Of a stretch of 64,000 nt of DNA, positions 46,853-56,288 are shown in pieces. The stretch is from Chitinophagaceae bacterium (lineage in GTDB: Bacteria; Bacteroidota; Bacteroidia; Chitinophagales; UBA10324). Location of the stretch: positions 790,501 through 854,500 of the forward strand of contig JADKFU010000005.1 in NCBI GenBank assembly GCA_016717285.1. Reading direction: 5' to 3'. The notes under the pieces were generated by a model. The model had not been told where the DNA came from, searched no databases, and was given only the letters and a program-made list of their open reading frames with translations. The translations under genes and the position numbers were made by a program. Numbering within the stretch: position 1 is the stretch's first letter; each line of letters starts with the position of its first letter.

Positions 46853-49552
46853 ATGAAAAAAACAGTTTTGTTTATTGTACTCATGGTATCTATAACGTAC
46901 CTCGCATTTTCCCAGCCGGTAATCAAATGGCAAAATACCATTGGTGGAAATCACGATGATTATTTAAATGTTGCTGAATTAACCAATGACGGTGGTTACA
47001 TTCTTGCCGGCAAATCCAATTCTCCTATTGGGGGTGACAAAACTGAAAATTGCTGGGGTCCTGGTTCTTATGACTTCTGGATCATTAAGCTGGATGCATC
47101 AGGAAACATTGAATGGCAAAATACAATTGGGGGTACTGACCAGGATGAACTATTTACAATTCAGCAAACTACTGATGGTGGATATATCGTCGGTGGTCAT
47201 TCATACTCTCACATTTCCGGCGACAAAACGCAAAACAATTGTAGTGCCCTTTTTTATGCAGATTACTGGATACTAAAGCTCGATGGTGCAGGAAATATTG
47301 AGTGGCAGAAAACAATTGGTGGGGATAACGAAGACTGGTTTGGTTCGATAAGACAAACAACTGACGGTGGTTACATTTTGGGTGGAGTATCTTATTCCGG
47401 TATCTCCTGTGATAAAACAGAAAATAATGTTGGTAATAGAGACTATTGGATTCTAAAGTTGGATCAATCTGGAAATATTCAATGGCAGAATTCCATTGGG
47501 GGATCTGAACCCGAATGGTCTTGTTTTGTTGAACCAACTTTTGATGGAGGATACATCGTTGGAGGTTCCAGTTCCTCAGGTGTTTCAGGTGACAAAACAG
47601 AAGCAGGCTTAGGTTTTGGTGACTGTGATATTTGGATACTTAAGCTGGACGCTCTCGGAAATATTTTGTGGCAGAACACCATAAGTGGGGATAACCATGA
47701 TTGGCTTCGCGACATTCATCAAACCAGCGACGGCGGATATATTCTGGGAGCCTACTCGGAATCTTACATTTCAGGTGATAAAACAGAATACCTTTCTTAT
47801 GAGGATTACTGGATTCTTAAACTGGACACATCCGGAAATATTATTTGGCAAAATACAATTGGAGGTGATGGCCCTGACAGGCTATCTTCTATCGAGCCAA
47901 CTAATGATGGAGGATTCATTGTTGGAGGTACATCTCTTTCAGATAGTTCTTTTGATAAAACAGAAAACAACAAAGGCCACGATGATTATTGGATGGTAAA
48001 ACTTGATGCCACCGGTGATGTTCAATGGGACAAGACTATTGGCGGAAACGGTTACGATTATTTCGCTGATATCCTGCAAAATGCTGATGGAGAATATTTG
48101 GCCGGCGGATACTCTTCTTCACCCATATCCGGTGATAAAGCAGAAGCTGCTTATGGTTCGGGTACCAATGATTTCTGGGTGATGGCGCTAACGGAAAAGT
48201 TCAATTTTATGGCTGGGAAAGTGTTTTATGATTTCAACAGCAATTCCATCCAGGATTCGGGCGAGCCATCGGTGGCAAACCATATTGTAAAAGAAGCGAA
48301 CACAGGAAGGTTTTCGTTTTCCGAATCGGACGGTTCCTATGCTGTTTCTGTGGTAGATGCCGGAAGTTTTTCGGTAAGCCCAGACACCATTAATTATTAT
48401 ACGGCCGTTCCATCTTCGTATGCCATTGATTTTGCAGGCATCAATGAAATGGATTCACTGAATGATTTTGCGCTTCAGCCAGGCGGCACATTCAATGATC
48501 TTGCTGTAATGCTTACGCCTTTAAATGGTTTCAATCCCGGGTTTAATGCATCGTACAGTTTGGATTACAGCAATGTTGGAACTACATCTCTTTCAGGAAC
48601 TATTGTTTTTTACCCTGATCCGCAATTGTCTTATCAAACGGCCTCTTCTGTTCCGGATGTGATCACACCTGATTCCATCGTCTGGAATACAGGTGTATTA
48701 TCTCCGCTTCAGACTGGCAATATTTTGATCACATTAAATGTAAACTCCAGCACGGTGTTAGGCTCCGCTATTTCTTCCGGTGCAATTCTTTATCCTCTTC
48801 TTAATGATGCTGATACTTCAAACAATTCTTCCCCATGGGATATGGTTGTTACAGGATCGTATGACCCAAATGAAATACTGGTCAATATTCACAACATCGA
48901 ATCCGCTCAAATGATAACACCTCCTTACATGGAGTACATCATCAATTTTCAGAATACAGGAACTGATACTGCTGTGAATATCAAAGTGACCAATAAGATA
49001 CCTCTTAAGCTTGACATGTCTTCATTTGAATTGATGGCCAGTTCAACTCCTGTTGAATTGACTTTCGATCAAACTACCAATAAAATGGTCTTTCTGTTTT
49101 CAAATATTCTGCTACCCGACAGCAATGTGAATGAAGAAGAAAGTCATGGTTTTATCAGGTATAGAATAAAACCACTTCCAACACTTTTATCCGGAGACAG
49201 CATCGTAAACAATGCTTCCATCTTTTTTGATTTCAATGCTCCAATCAAAACCAATGATGCCGTTACTTATATTGACGAAGAAACAGCAATTGAGGAGGCT
49301 GAAATTTCATCTTCGCACTTACAACTCTTTCCAAATCCCGCATCACAACTGGTAACCATCATCACAGATCAACCTGTTTCAGCAGATGGACAGTTGTTGG
49401 TGTACGATATTTATGGCAGGGAAATCTATCGCTTACAAATGGAACATCAGCAACAAGTAGTAATGGATGTTTCGAAATTTGCTGATGGAATATATATTAT
49501 CTGTCTTCAAGCAAACGGGAAATGGTTCGCAGAAAAAATTATCAAAGAGTAA
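46853..49552 (+). CDS. Secreted seven-bladed propeller with SdrD-B-like and DUF11/DUF7619-like domains and T9SS tail
   Basis: 899 residues from ATG 46853 (MKKTVLFIVLMVSITYLAFSQ signal peptide); an in-frame ATG 14 codons upstream is less likely. Seven near-identical repeats of about 58-62 residues (genomic 46.91-48.18 kb) open with WQNTIGG and contain DGGYI-x-GG, SGDKTE, DYWILKLD and SGNI. A SdrD-B-like domain starts at AGKVFYDFNSNSIQDSGEP (about 463), followed by beta-sandwich domains with GSYDPNEILV and NFQNTGTDTAVNIKVTN (DUF7619-type). T9SS type A tail (LFPNPASQLVTI, ADGIYIICL). The repeats are also similar at DNA level, so unequal recombination or assembly collapse is possible. Function unknown. 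Confidence 0.87.
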   Translation: MKKTVLFIVLMVSITYLAFSQPVIKWQNTIGGNHDDYLNVAELTNDGGYILAGKSNSPIGGDKTENCWGPGSYDFWIIKLDASGNIEWQNTIGGTDQDELFTIQQTTDGGYIVGGHSYSHISGDKTQNNCSALFYADYWILKLDGAGNIEWQKTIGGDNEDWFGSIRQTTDGGYILGGVSYSGISCDKTENNVGNRDYWILKLDQSGNIQWQNSIGGSEPEWSCFVEPTFDGGYIVGGSSSSGVSGDKTEAGLGFGDCDIWILKLDALGNILWQNTISGDNHDWLRDIHQTSDGGYILGAYSESYISGDKTEYLSYEDYWILKLDTSGNIIWQNTIGGDGPDRLSSIEPTNDGGFIVGGTSLSDSSFDKTENNKGHDDYWMVKLDATGDVQWDKTIGGNGYDYFADILQNADGEYLAGGYSSSPISGDKAEAAYGSGTNDFWVMALTEKFNFMAGKVFYDFNSNSIQDSGEPSVANHIVKEANTGRFSFSESDGSYAVSVVDAGSFSVSPDTINYYTAVPSSYAIDFAGINEMDSLNDFALQPGGTFNDLAVMLTPLNGFNPGFNASYSLDYSNVGTTSLSGTIVFYPDPQLSYQTASSVPDVITPDSIVWNTGVLSPLQTGNILITLNVNSSTVLGSAISSGAILYPLLNDADTSNNSSPWDMVVTGSYDPNEILVNIHNIESAQMITPPYMEYIINFQNTGTDTAVNIKVTNKIPLKLDMSSFELMASSTPVELTFDQTTNKMVFLFSNILLPDSNVNEEESHGFIRYRIKPLPTLLSGDSIVNNASIFFDFNAPIKTNDAVTYIDEETAIEEAEISSSHLQLFPNPASQLVTIITDQPVSADGQLLVYDIYGREIYRLQMEHQQQVVMDVSKFADGIYIICLQANGKWFAEKIIKE

Positions 49553-50442
<890 letters not shown>

Positions 50443-51945
50443 TTATTCAGCAACTATCTTCATGGAAAAGATCAAATGAGAATCCTGCTTTATTATAGCG
50501 AGATAAACTCCAGATGAAGCGTGGCTGAATGAAAAATAGCAGGAAGCAGCACTGATCTTTTCAGCAAGAACTTGTCTTCCCATCATATCATAAACTTCAA
50601 TGGATGAACCAGGCAAAAACTGTGAAGTATTAACTTGAATGCCCTCACGAAAAGGATTGGGCCAGATCGAAATGACAGCCTGGTCAGGAGCATAAACGGT
50701 TGTCGCCAATCCATCAAACCTGAATATATCAAAGTAAGAAATTTCATCTCCTTCAGTATAGCTCTCACCGGCCACCCATATATTATTCTTAATGTCAATC
50801 TTAATATCCTGTAGGTAGTTTGAATACCAATGATCATAGGGAAGTTCGTAAAGGGAATACCATTTCAGGTTTCCATCGGTGGAATATTTCGCCGTTAAAT
50901 AACCATAATAGTCGCCATAAGGAGCATCCGGGTACGCATACATTGTGATAGCAATATCATCCGCACTGTCAATAGCGAGGCCAAGCGTTTCTGAATAATA
51001 ATCAGGCAGCAGGTTGGTAAATTGAGCAGTCCATAATTCATTGCCTGAATTGTCGTACTTGATCAGGTGAGGTGAATACAGTACTGTGTCATTGTCGGTG
51101 TACAGCACAATAACATTATTATCGCCATCAAGGGCAATACGCGATTTTAAAGCTGGATTAGCATTAAATAAGACGTCCCATTTCACTGTTCCGTCAGGAG
51201 CTATTTTTGTCGTTTGAATTTTATCCAGTCCATTGCTGATATAGTTATTTCCACTATCATCCACTGCAATGGTCTCCCCATACATATCTAAAAACCAGGC
51301 TACACTTCCATCGTCTCTTATTCGTGCGGTAAAATCGCCTGTCAGAAATAAATCGCCCTCTTTACTTAAGGCAGCGTCTTGAAAATGATCCGCCTCATCA
51401 GGATTTGGATTGGGATAGGTGGTCCATAAAACATTTCCAAAAGAGTCTATCTTAGTAACAGAAATACGAATGTCAGTGCAGGTATTATTGGAGATAGCAT
51501 ATAAATTACCGGAATCGTCTGTAAGCATTTTTAAAGGAACACCGTCTCCACTCGGGCAGATGGGGTTATCAATTTCCCATCGCAGTAATCCATTGGAATC
51601 ATAAGAGTAGATTTTATTAGAAAAGAAGTCTGGTCCAGAACCATAGGTGTTTAATCGCTTGTCGATGCGTTTTGGTTGAAAGTCACCCAACAGTACCTTT
51701 GAAACTTCATTTCCTGAGCTGTCGACTGAAAGTAAAAAAACATGTGAAATATATCCCACGTAATCATGGTAGGGCACATGATATACCTCGTCAGCATCTA
51801 CTATTCCGCTGGTAAGGAAATTCCCGTCAGTATGGTAATGCCATTCAGCAGGTATGGATTGGGCATTATTTGGGAATGCACGCAGCATCAAGAATGCAAC
51901 GACGATAGAAAACCTATTGTACAGTACTTTACCGGAGGGATACAT
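50443..51945 (-). CDS. Secreted propeller-type protein with T9SS tail
   Basis: 500 residues from ATG 51945 (MYPSGKVLYNRFSIVVAFLM, cleavage near PNNAQ); an ATG 13 codons upstream weakens the signal peptide. Blade-like units carry the pattern D-D-S-G-N-x-Y/I, then KIDSFGNVLW, KIAPDGTVKW, KYDNSGNELW and KYSTDGNLKW: each ends in D-x-x-G-x-x-x-W, as in PQQ/NHL-type propellers. Six or seven blades are likely but less regular than in the neighbours. T9SS type A tail (IWPNPFREGIQV, SSGVYLAII). Convergent on the poly-G block. Function unknown. Confidence 0.82.
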   Translation of the reverse strand: MYPSGKVLYNRFSIVVAFLMLRAFPNNAQSIPAEWHYHTDGNFLTSGIVDADEVYHVPYHDYVGYISHVFLLSVDSSGNEVSKVLLGDFQPKRIDKRLNTYGSGPDFFSNKIYSYDSNGLLRWEIDNPICPSGDGVPLKMLTDDSGNLYAISNNTCTDIRISVTKIDSFGNVLWTTYPNPNPDEADHFQDAALSKEGDLFLTGDFTARIRDDGSVAWFLDMYGETIAVDDSGNNYISNGLDKIQTTKIAPDGTVKWDVLFNANPALKSRIALDGDNNVIVLYTDNDTVLYSPHLIKYDNSGNELWTAQFTNLLPDYYSETLGLAIDSADDIAITMYAYPDAPYGDYYGYLTAKYSTDGNLKWYSLYELPYDHWYSNYLQDIKIDIKNNIWVAGESYTEGDEISYFDIFRFDGLATTVYAPDQAVISIWPNPFREGIQVNTSQFLPGSSIEVYDMMGRQVLAEKISAASCYFSFSHASSGVYLAIIKQDSHLIFSMKIVAE

Positions 51946-52417
51946 AGTATCATTTTTTATGATGAAGAAATTAAAATTCTCCAATTACCGCAAGCGTCCT
52001 TGTGCCTGCTGAATATAAGCGTCCGCTTATAAATCAAAAATACACATTGCATTAAACAAGGATTAAAGTACTTGTTGGTAAGATGAGGAACGGTATCAAA
52101 TGAGGTCTTTGGTTAGATAAGCGTCCGCCTATAAATAAAAGGTAGCGAGACGCCAAACTAGTGGTACTAATCTGCAACATGGCCCGATACTCGCTCACGA
52201 ATGCACTCCTGAATTTCAGAAATTTTTAATCTCGTGATGATGGTTTATCAAAGTTGGAAAGTATGTTCAACCTAACATTGGAAATTCAAAATTCCAAACC
52301 TATCTTTGCGCCCTCGTTCGCTATCCTGAATTAACTCAATGAGTTAAAGGAGCATAATTAGAAAGTGAGCGCCACTCAAAAAATCTTCAACCATACTTCA
52401 TCTCAATACACTTTTTC
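51946..52417. other. Divergent intergenic region upstream of atpD
   Basis: 472 bases. Two copies of a palindromic element, ATAAGCG-TC-CGCTTAT at 52015-52030 and a near copy (one base changed) about 100 bases further right at 52117-52132, both followed by AAAT. The atpD promoter is at 52277-52308. No gene recognised. Confidence 0.6.
52277..52308 (+). promoter_or_regulatory. atpD: Bacteroidota-type promoter for atpD
   Basis: ATTG at 52277-52280 and TATCTTTG at 52301-52308 with exactly 20 bases between. The spacer holds an inverted repeat (TTGGAA, 8 bases, TTCCAA; 52278-52297) that could be an operator. The leader would be about 100 bases long. Confidence 0.65.
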
Positions 52418-53930
52418 ATGCCCAACATTGGTAAAATAAAACAGATCATCGGCCCGGTTGTCGATGTAAGCTTTGCAGCCGAAGGTTCCAAACTCCCAGA
52501 AATCCTCAGCGCATTGGTGGTAACCCGCGAAAATGGGCAGAAGCTGATTCTTGAAGTGCAGCAGCACCTTGGTGAAGACAGCGTACGTACCGTAGCGATG
52601 GATTCAACAGAAGGCCTGAAGCGTGGATTAGATGCTGTTGATACAGGTGCCAACATCAAGATGCCTACCGGCGACAAAATCAAAGGCCGTCTATTTAATG
52701 TAGTGGGAGAAGCCATTGATGGAATTGGCGAAGTGAGCAACGAAGGCGGTTACCCTATCCACGGTCATCCTCCTAAATTCGAAGATCTTTCCACGCAATC
52801 AGAAGTGCTTTTTACCGGAATCAAAGTAATTGACCTGATTGAGCCCTATGCAAAAGGCGGTAAGATCGGTTTGTTCGGTGGCGCAGGCGTTGGTAAAACT
52901 GTATTGATCCAGGAATTGATCAATAACATCGCCAAAGCATATGCAGGTATGTCAGTGTTCGCCGGTGTGGGCGAGCGTACCCCGCGAAGGAAATGACCTG
53001 TTGCGTGAGTTCATTGAATCGGATGTAATCCGTTATGGTACAGAATTCCGTCACAGCATGGAAAAAGGCGGTTGGGATCTGAGCAAGGTTGATCATGCGG
53101 AGTTGGAGAAATCACAGGCAACACTCGTCTTTGGACAAATGAATGAACCACCCGGAGCACGTGCAAGGGTTGCGTTGTCAGGTTTAACAATGGCGGAATA
53201 TTTCCGCGATGGGAATCCTAATGAAGCAAAGGGCCGCGACATTCTTTTCTTTATTGATAACATTTTCAGGTTTACACAAGCTGGTTCGGAAGTATCGGCT
53301 TTGCTTGGCCGTATGCCTTCAGCCGTTGGTTATCAACCAACTCTTGCTACCGAAATGGGTGTGATGCAGGAACGTATCACTTCTACCAAGCGCGGTTCTA
53401 TCACTTCCGTGCAGGCAGTTTATGTGCCTGCGGATGACTTGACAGATCCGGCTCCGGCTACCACTTTCGCTCACTTGGATGCGACTACGGTATTGAGCAG
53501 AAAAATTTCTGAGTTGGGAATTTATCCTGCTGTTGATCCGCTGGATTCTACGTCCCGGATTTTGACGGCAGACATTGTCGGCGAACAACATTACAATACA
53601 GCGCAAAGAGTGAAACTCATTCTTCAGCGTTATAAAGAATTGCAGGATATCATTGCTATTCTTGGTTTGGATGAATTGAGTGATGAAGATAAACTGACTG
53701 TATCACGCGCACGTCGTGTACAAAGATTCTTGTCACAGCCATTCCACGTAGCGGAACAGTTTACAGGCTTGAAAGGTGTACTGGTTCCGATAGAGGAAAC
53801 CATCCGCGGCTTTAACATGATCATGGACGGCGAAGTGGATGAATATCCTGAAGCAGCATTTAACCTGGTAGGAACGATTGATGACGCGATTGAGAAGGGG
53901 AAGAAGTTGATGGAAGCAGCGGCAGGGTAA
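52418..53930 (+). CDS. atpD: F1Fo ATP synthase subunit beta (one frameshift)
   Basis: Catalytic subunit of the F1 sector, in the cytoplasm at the inner membrane. Repaired length about 503 residues, normal for the family. Walker A is GGAGVGKT (154-161), the DELSDED loop is present (family DELSEED), and LFFIDNIFRFTQAGSEVSALLGRMPSAVGYQPTLATEMG-type catalytic stretches are intact. An extra C in the CCCC run at 52980-52983 breaks the frame: without it GVGERT continues into REGNDLLREF. An essential gene so broken is almost surely a sequencing error. As in other Bacteroidota, only atpC accompanies it; the other atp genes lie elsewhere. The stop is followed after one base by the inverted repeat of the intervening-sequence-like element. 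Confidence 0.95.
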
Positions 53931-53931
53931 T

Positions 53932-53966
53932 AGTCGGAAGTCCTTAGTCGGAAGTCGTTAGTAGCG
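53932..53966. repeat. Left inverted repeat of heptads
   Basis: Begins one base after the atpD stop codon (53928-53930). Five heptads of AGTCNNN/AGTAGNN type. Its reverse complement recurs at 54377-54408. Confidence 0.85.
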
Positions 53967-54004
53967 GGATGTGATAGTATATTATATTATATAGACATTT
54001 TTAT

Positions 54005-54364
54005 ATGAAAGTGAATAAATATCAAGACCTGATAGTTTGGCAGAAGGCGATGGATTTTGCAGCGAAGATTTACGGATTGACAAGAAAATTTCCTGCTGAA
54101 GAAAAATTTGGATTGACTTCACAGATAAACCGGGCTGCCGTTTCGATTGCGTCAAACATCGCTGAAGGTGCGGGAAGAGATTCGAAAAAGGAATTTTCAC
54201 AGTTTTTATCAATATCCATGGGATCTTGCTTTGAAGCTGAAACGCAAATAATGCTTGCAAAGAGAATTGGCTTGATGAAGGAACAAGAAATCCAACCGCT
54301 GATGGAGCTGTCATCAGAAATTCAACGCATGATTTCCGGGCTTAAAAAATCATTACTTACCTGA
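54005..54364 (+). CDS. Four-helix-bundle protein (23S rRNA intervening-sequence protein family)
   Basis: 119 residues, the normal length. Starts MKVNKYQDLIVWQKAMDFA and continues with the conserved FGLTSQINRAAVSIASNIAEG segment (about 37-57), then GRDSKKEFSQFLSISMGS and a C-terminal helix pair; this is the S23/IVP family (TIGR02436-like). The structure is a four-helix bundle; the biochemical role is not established, RNA or nucleic-acid binding has been suggested and the related Avd proteins assist diversity-generating retroelements. It is same-strand with atpD and atpC and sits inside 32-bp inverted repeats, so its message would be part of an atpD-atpC transcript unless processed. The frame is intact, in contrast to the frameshifted neighbours. 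Confidence 0.93.
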   Translation: MKVNKYQDLIVWQKAMDFAAKIYGLTRKFPAEEKFGLTSQINRAAVSIASNIAEGAGRDSKKEFSQFLSISMGSCFEAETQIMLAKRIGLMKEQEIQPLMELSSEIQRMISGLKKSLLT

Positions 54365-54376
54365 ATCACTTTTCTT

Positions 54377-54427
54377 TACTAACTACTTCCGACTAAGGAC
54401 TTCCGACTTCCGACTAAAAACTACTAA
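54377..54427. repeat. Right inverted repeat of heptads
   Basis: Reads on the minus strand as heptads GTTAGTA, GTTTTTA, GTCGGAA, GTCGGAA, GTCCTTA, GTCGGAA, GTAGTTA and ends one base before the atpC start codon. 54377-54408 pairs with the left repeat; the extra heptads to 54427 have no partner on the left. Confidence 0.85.
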
Positions 54428-54428
54428 C

Positions 54429-54679
54429 ATGCAGCTCGACATCCTCACTCCCGAAAAAAAAGTCTTCAGCGGCGATGCTGATGCCGTATCATTTCCCGGA
54501 ACAGCCGGCGCATTCCAGGTGCTTAATCATCATGCGCCGTTGATTTCGTCCTTAAAAGAAGGCAAGATCAAAGTGCGTATAAAAAAGGAAGAGCTATTTT
54601 TCTCAATCAAAGCGGTTTTGTGGAAGTGCTCAAGAATAAGGTAACGGTTTTGGTGGAAGGTGCTGAAGTAATTGAATAA
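54429..54679 (+). CDS. atpC: F1Fo ATP synthase subunit epsilon (one frameshift)
   Basis: About 83 residues when repaired. MQLDILTPEKKVFSGDADAVSFPGTAGAFQVLNHHAPLISSLKEG is the N-terminal beta-sandwich of epsilon. At the T-run 54596-54600 one T is missing; with it the frame runs LFFLNQSGFVEVLKNKVTVLVEGAEVIE to the stop at 54677-54679. The C-terminal helical hairpin of E. coli epsilon is absent, as is usual for Bacteroidota, so regulation by that hairpin should not operate. The right heptad repeat ends directly before the ATG, so its ribosome-binding region is repeat DNA. Confidence 0.9.
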
Positions 54680-54706
54680 GAAACCTGCCGCTTTCAATAA
54701 ATTAAT

Positions 54707-54735
54707 AAGGCCCCGTTCAGGGGCTTTTATTTTTC
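54707..54735 (+). terminator. Rho-independent terminator after atpC
   Basis: Stem AAGGCCCC with GGGGCTTT (54707-54714 with 54720-54727, one G:U pair), 5-base loop, then a T-rich tract to 54735. It closes the atpD-atpC unit. Confidence 0.85.
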
Positions 54736-55038
54736 AGGTTGACGGTGAACCAATTTATAGCACTTGAATGGTAGTGTGCTAACAAAAAATAGTTTTTTGT
54801 CGTCTCGATAATTACACTTTTTTACCGTATAAGAAACAGCTTATTGCTTTATTGAATTTTTGATAAGCAACGGGAAACTGAAAAAAAACAGCCCGGAAAA
54901 ATTTTTATTAAAACTCAGAAATTTAACAGTTGTGATTTTGTCGATTACTAACGTACGATGGTGGTCATTTTTTTGTCAAATAATTACCTACGTATGGGTT
55001 CGTAGTATAAATTTGCCCACGCAAAAAAATAAGTACCT
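54736..55038. other. Leader region of the act operon
   Basis: 303 bases, AT-rich, without a gene. A -7 promoter box lies at 55008-55015. No riboswitch or RNA gene recognised. Confidence 0.5.
55008..55015 (+). promoter_or_regulatory. Putative -7 box of the act operon
   Basis: TAAATTTG (TAnnTTTG) 23 bases before the actA start; the nearest TTTG upstream is more than 30 bases away, so the -33 element is uncertain. Confidence 0.4.
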
Positions 55039-56267
55039 ATGAGGTCATTGCCATACACGCTTTTCCAAAGAGTTTTAAAATCAAGGTTTCGCAGGTTTAT
55101 TGCATCGATCTTCCTACTTATTTTTCTTTCAACTTCATTCAGCTTCGCTGAAGTTACTGCTGACAACGGTCAGAAAATATTCAAGCAATATTGTACTTCC
55201 TGTCACCAGATTAATAACAAGTTGGTGGGGCCGGCATTGAAAGATGTTCACAAGAAACAATCTGAAGAATGGCTGATCAAATGGATTCGTAACAATGCCG
55301 CATTACGTGCTTCGGGTGATAAGGATGCACTGGCTATCTACGCTGAATACAATAAGAATGAGATGCCTGCCTTCCTGAGTTTTAAGGACGACGACATCAA
55401 ATCAATCATTGAATACATCAAGGTTCAAAGTGAAGCTCCGGCGCAGCAACCCGGCGGAACATCTACCGCGACCGAAGTGCACCTGCTGATCAGCCTTCCT
55501 ACTGGCTCTATGTTGTTGTAGGTGTTCTGTTAGTGATTACTTTCCTTCTCATGCGAACCAACACCGTTTTAAAACGGCTTGCGTATGAAAAAATGGGAGA
55601 AACCTTACCGGAAGAAAAGCCTTTCTTCAGCAGGTTGTTAACGAAACGTGCCATTGCATTTTATGCGATTGCAGGTGTATTTCTTTTAGGGTTCACCATC
55701 ACCGACAGTGCCATGAGATTAGGTCGGTCAAAAAATTATTCACCCGCTCAACCGATTGCCTTTTCACATGAGTTGCATGCAGGTATCAATCAGATCAATT
55801 GCCTGTATTGCCATTCCAGCGCTGAAAAAAGTAAGGTTGCCGGCATTCCGCCTGTAAGCACCTGCATGAATTGCCATAAAGCTGTTCAACAAGGGGAGAG
55901 TGAAGCCGGAACAAAGGAAATTCAAAAAATTTATGCAGCTTTTGATAAGAATCAGGCCATACAGTGGACCAAGATTCACAACCTGCCTGATCACGTATAT
56001 TTCAATCACTCTCAGCACGTAGCTGTTGGTAAAATTGCCTGTCAGACTTGTCATGGACCAATTGAAACCATGCCGCAGGTTTACCAGTTTGCAAGCTTGT
56101 CAATGGGTTGGTGTATCAATTGTCACCGCCAGACCGATGTACAGTTCGGTTCCAATAATTATTACAGCATGTACACAGAGCTGCATGAGGATTTTAAAAA
56201 TGGGAAAATTGATAAGGTAACGGAAGAAATGATGGGTGGTACGGAATGTCAAAAATGTCACTATTGA
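55039..56267 (+). CDS. actA: Alternative complex III multiheme cytochrome c subunit ActA (one frameshift)
   Basis: About 409 residues after repair. Signal peptide about 1-37; a monoheme cytochrome c domain with CTSCH at 52-56; then a membrane segment YWLYVVVGVLLVITFLLM and a second hydrophobic segment (RAIAFYAIAGVFLLGF), then a pentaheme region with CLYCH, CMNCH, CQTCH, CINCH and CQKCH (about 255, 276, 335, 359, 404). Six c-type heme sites in all. The frame breaks near 55478: the first frame ends in HLLISLPTGSMLL while the shifted frame reads APADQPSYWLYVVV; one missing base explains it. ActA passes electrons from the ActB/ActC quinol module to cytochrome c or directly to the oxidase. First gene of the act operon. 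Confidence 0.9.
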
Positions 56268-56288
56268 TTTAGCGCAAATAAATTCGGA

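Larger units (their letters stand above)
53932..54408 (+). mobile_element. Intervening-sequence-like element: four-helix-bundle gene within inverted repeats
   Basis: Left arm 53932-53963 and right arm 54377-54408 are reverse complements over 32 positions with one mismatch; the inner 24-base portion (53932-53955 with 54385-54408) is exact. Both arms consist of heptads (AGTCGGA, AGTCCTT, AGTCGGA, AGTCGTT, AGTAG). They enclose 413 bases with a single 119-codon gene. Total 477 bases. Known intervening sequences of 23S rRNA genes (Leptospira, Coxiella and others) have complementary ends and often encode this protein family; those are in rRNA, this one is between atpD and atpC. Mobility is inferred from architecture; no target duplication is evident. 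Confidence 0.6.

Noticed and set aside
46911..48180. Tandem repeats considered as CRISPR or satellite DNA
   Set aside because: Period is about 180 bases, in frame, and encodes propeller blades.
52418..53930. Programmed frameshift in atpD
   Set aside because: The break is an extra C in a CCCC run without slippery-heptamer or structure signals, and the neighbouring genes show the same error type.
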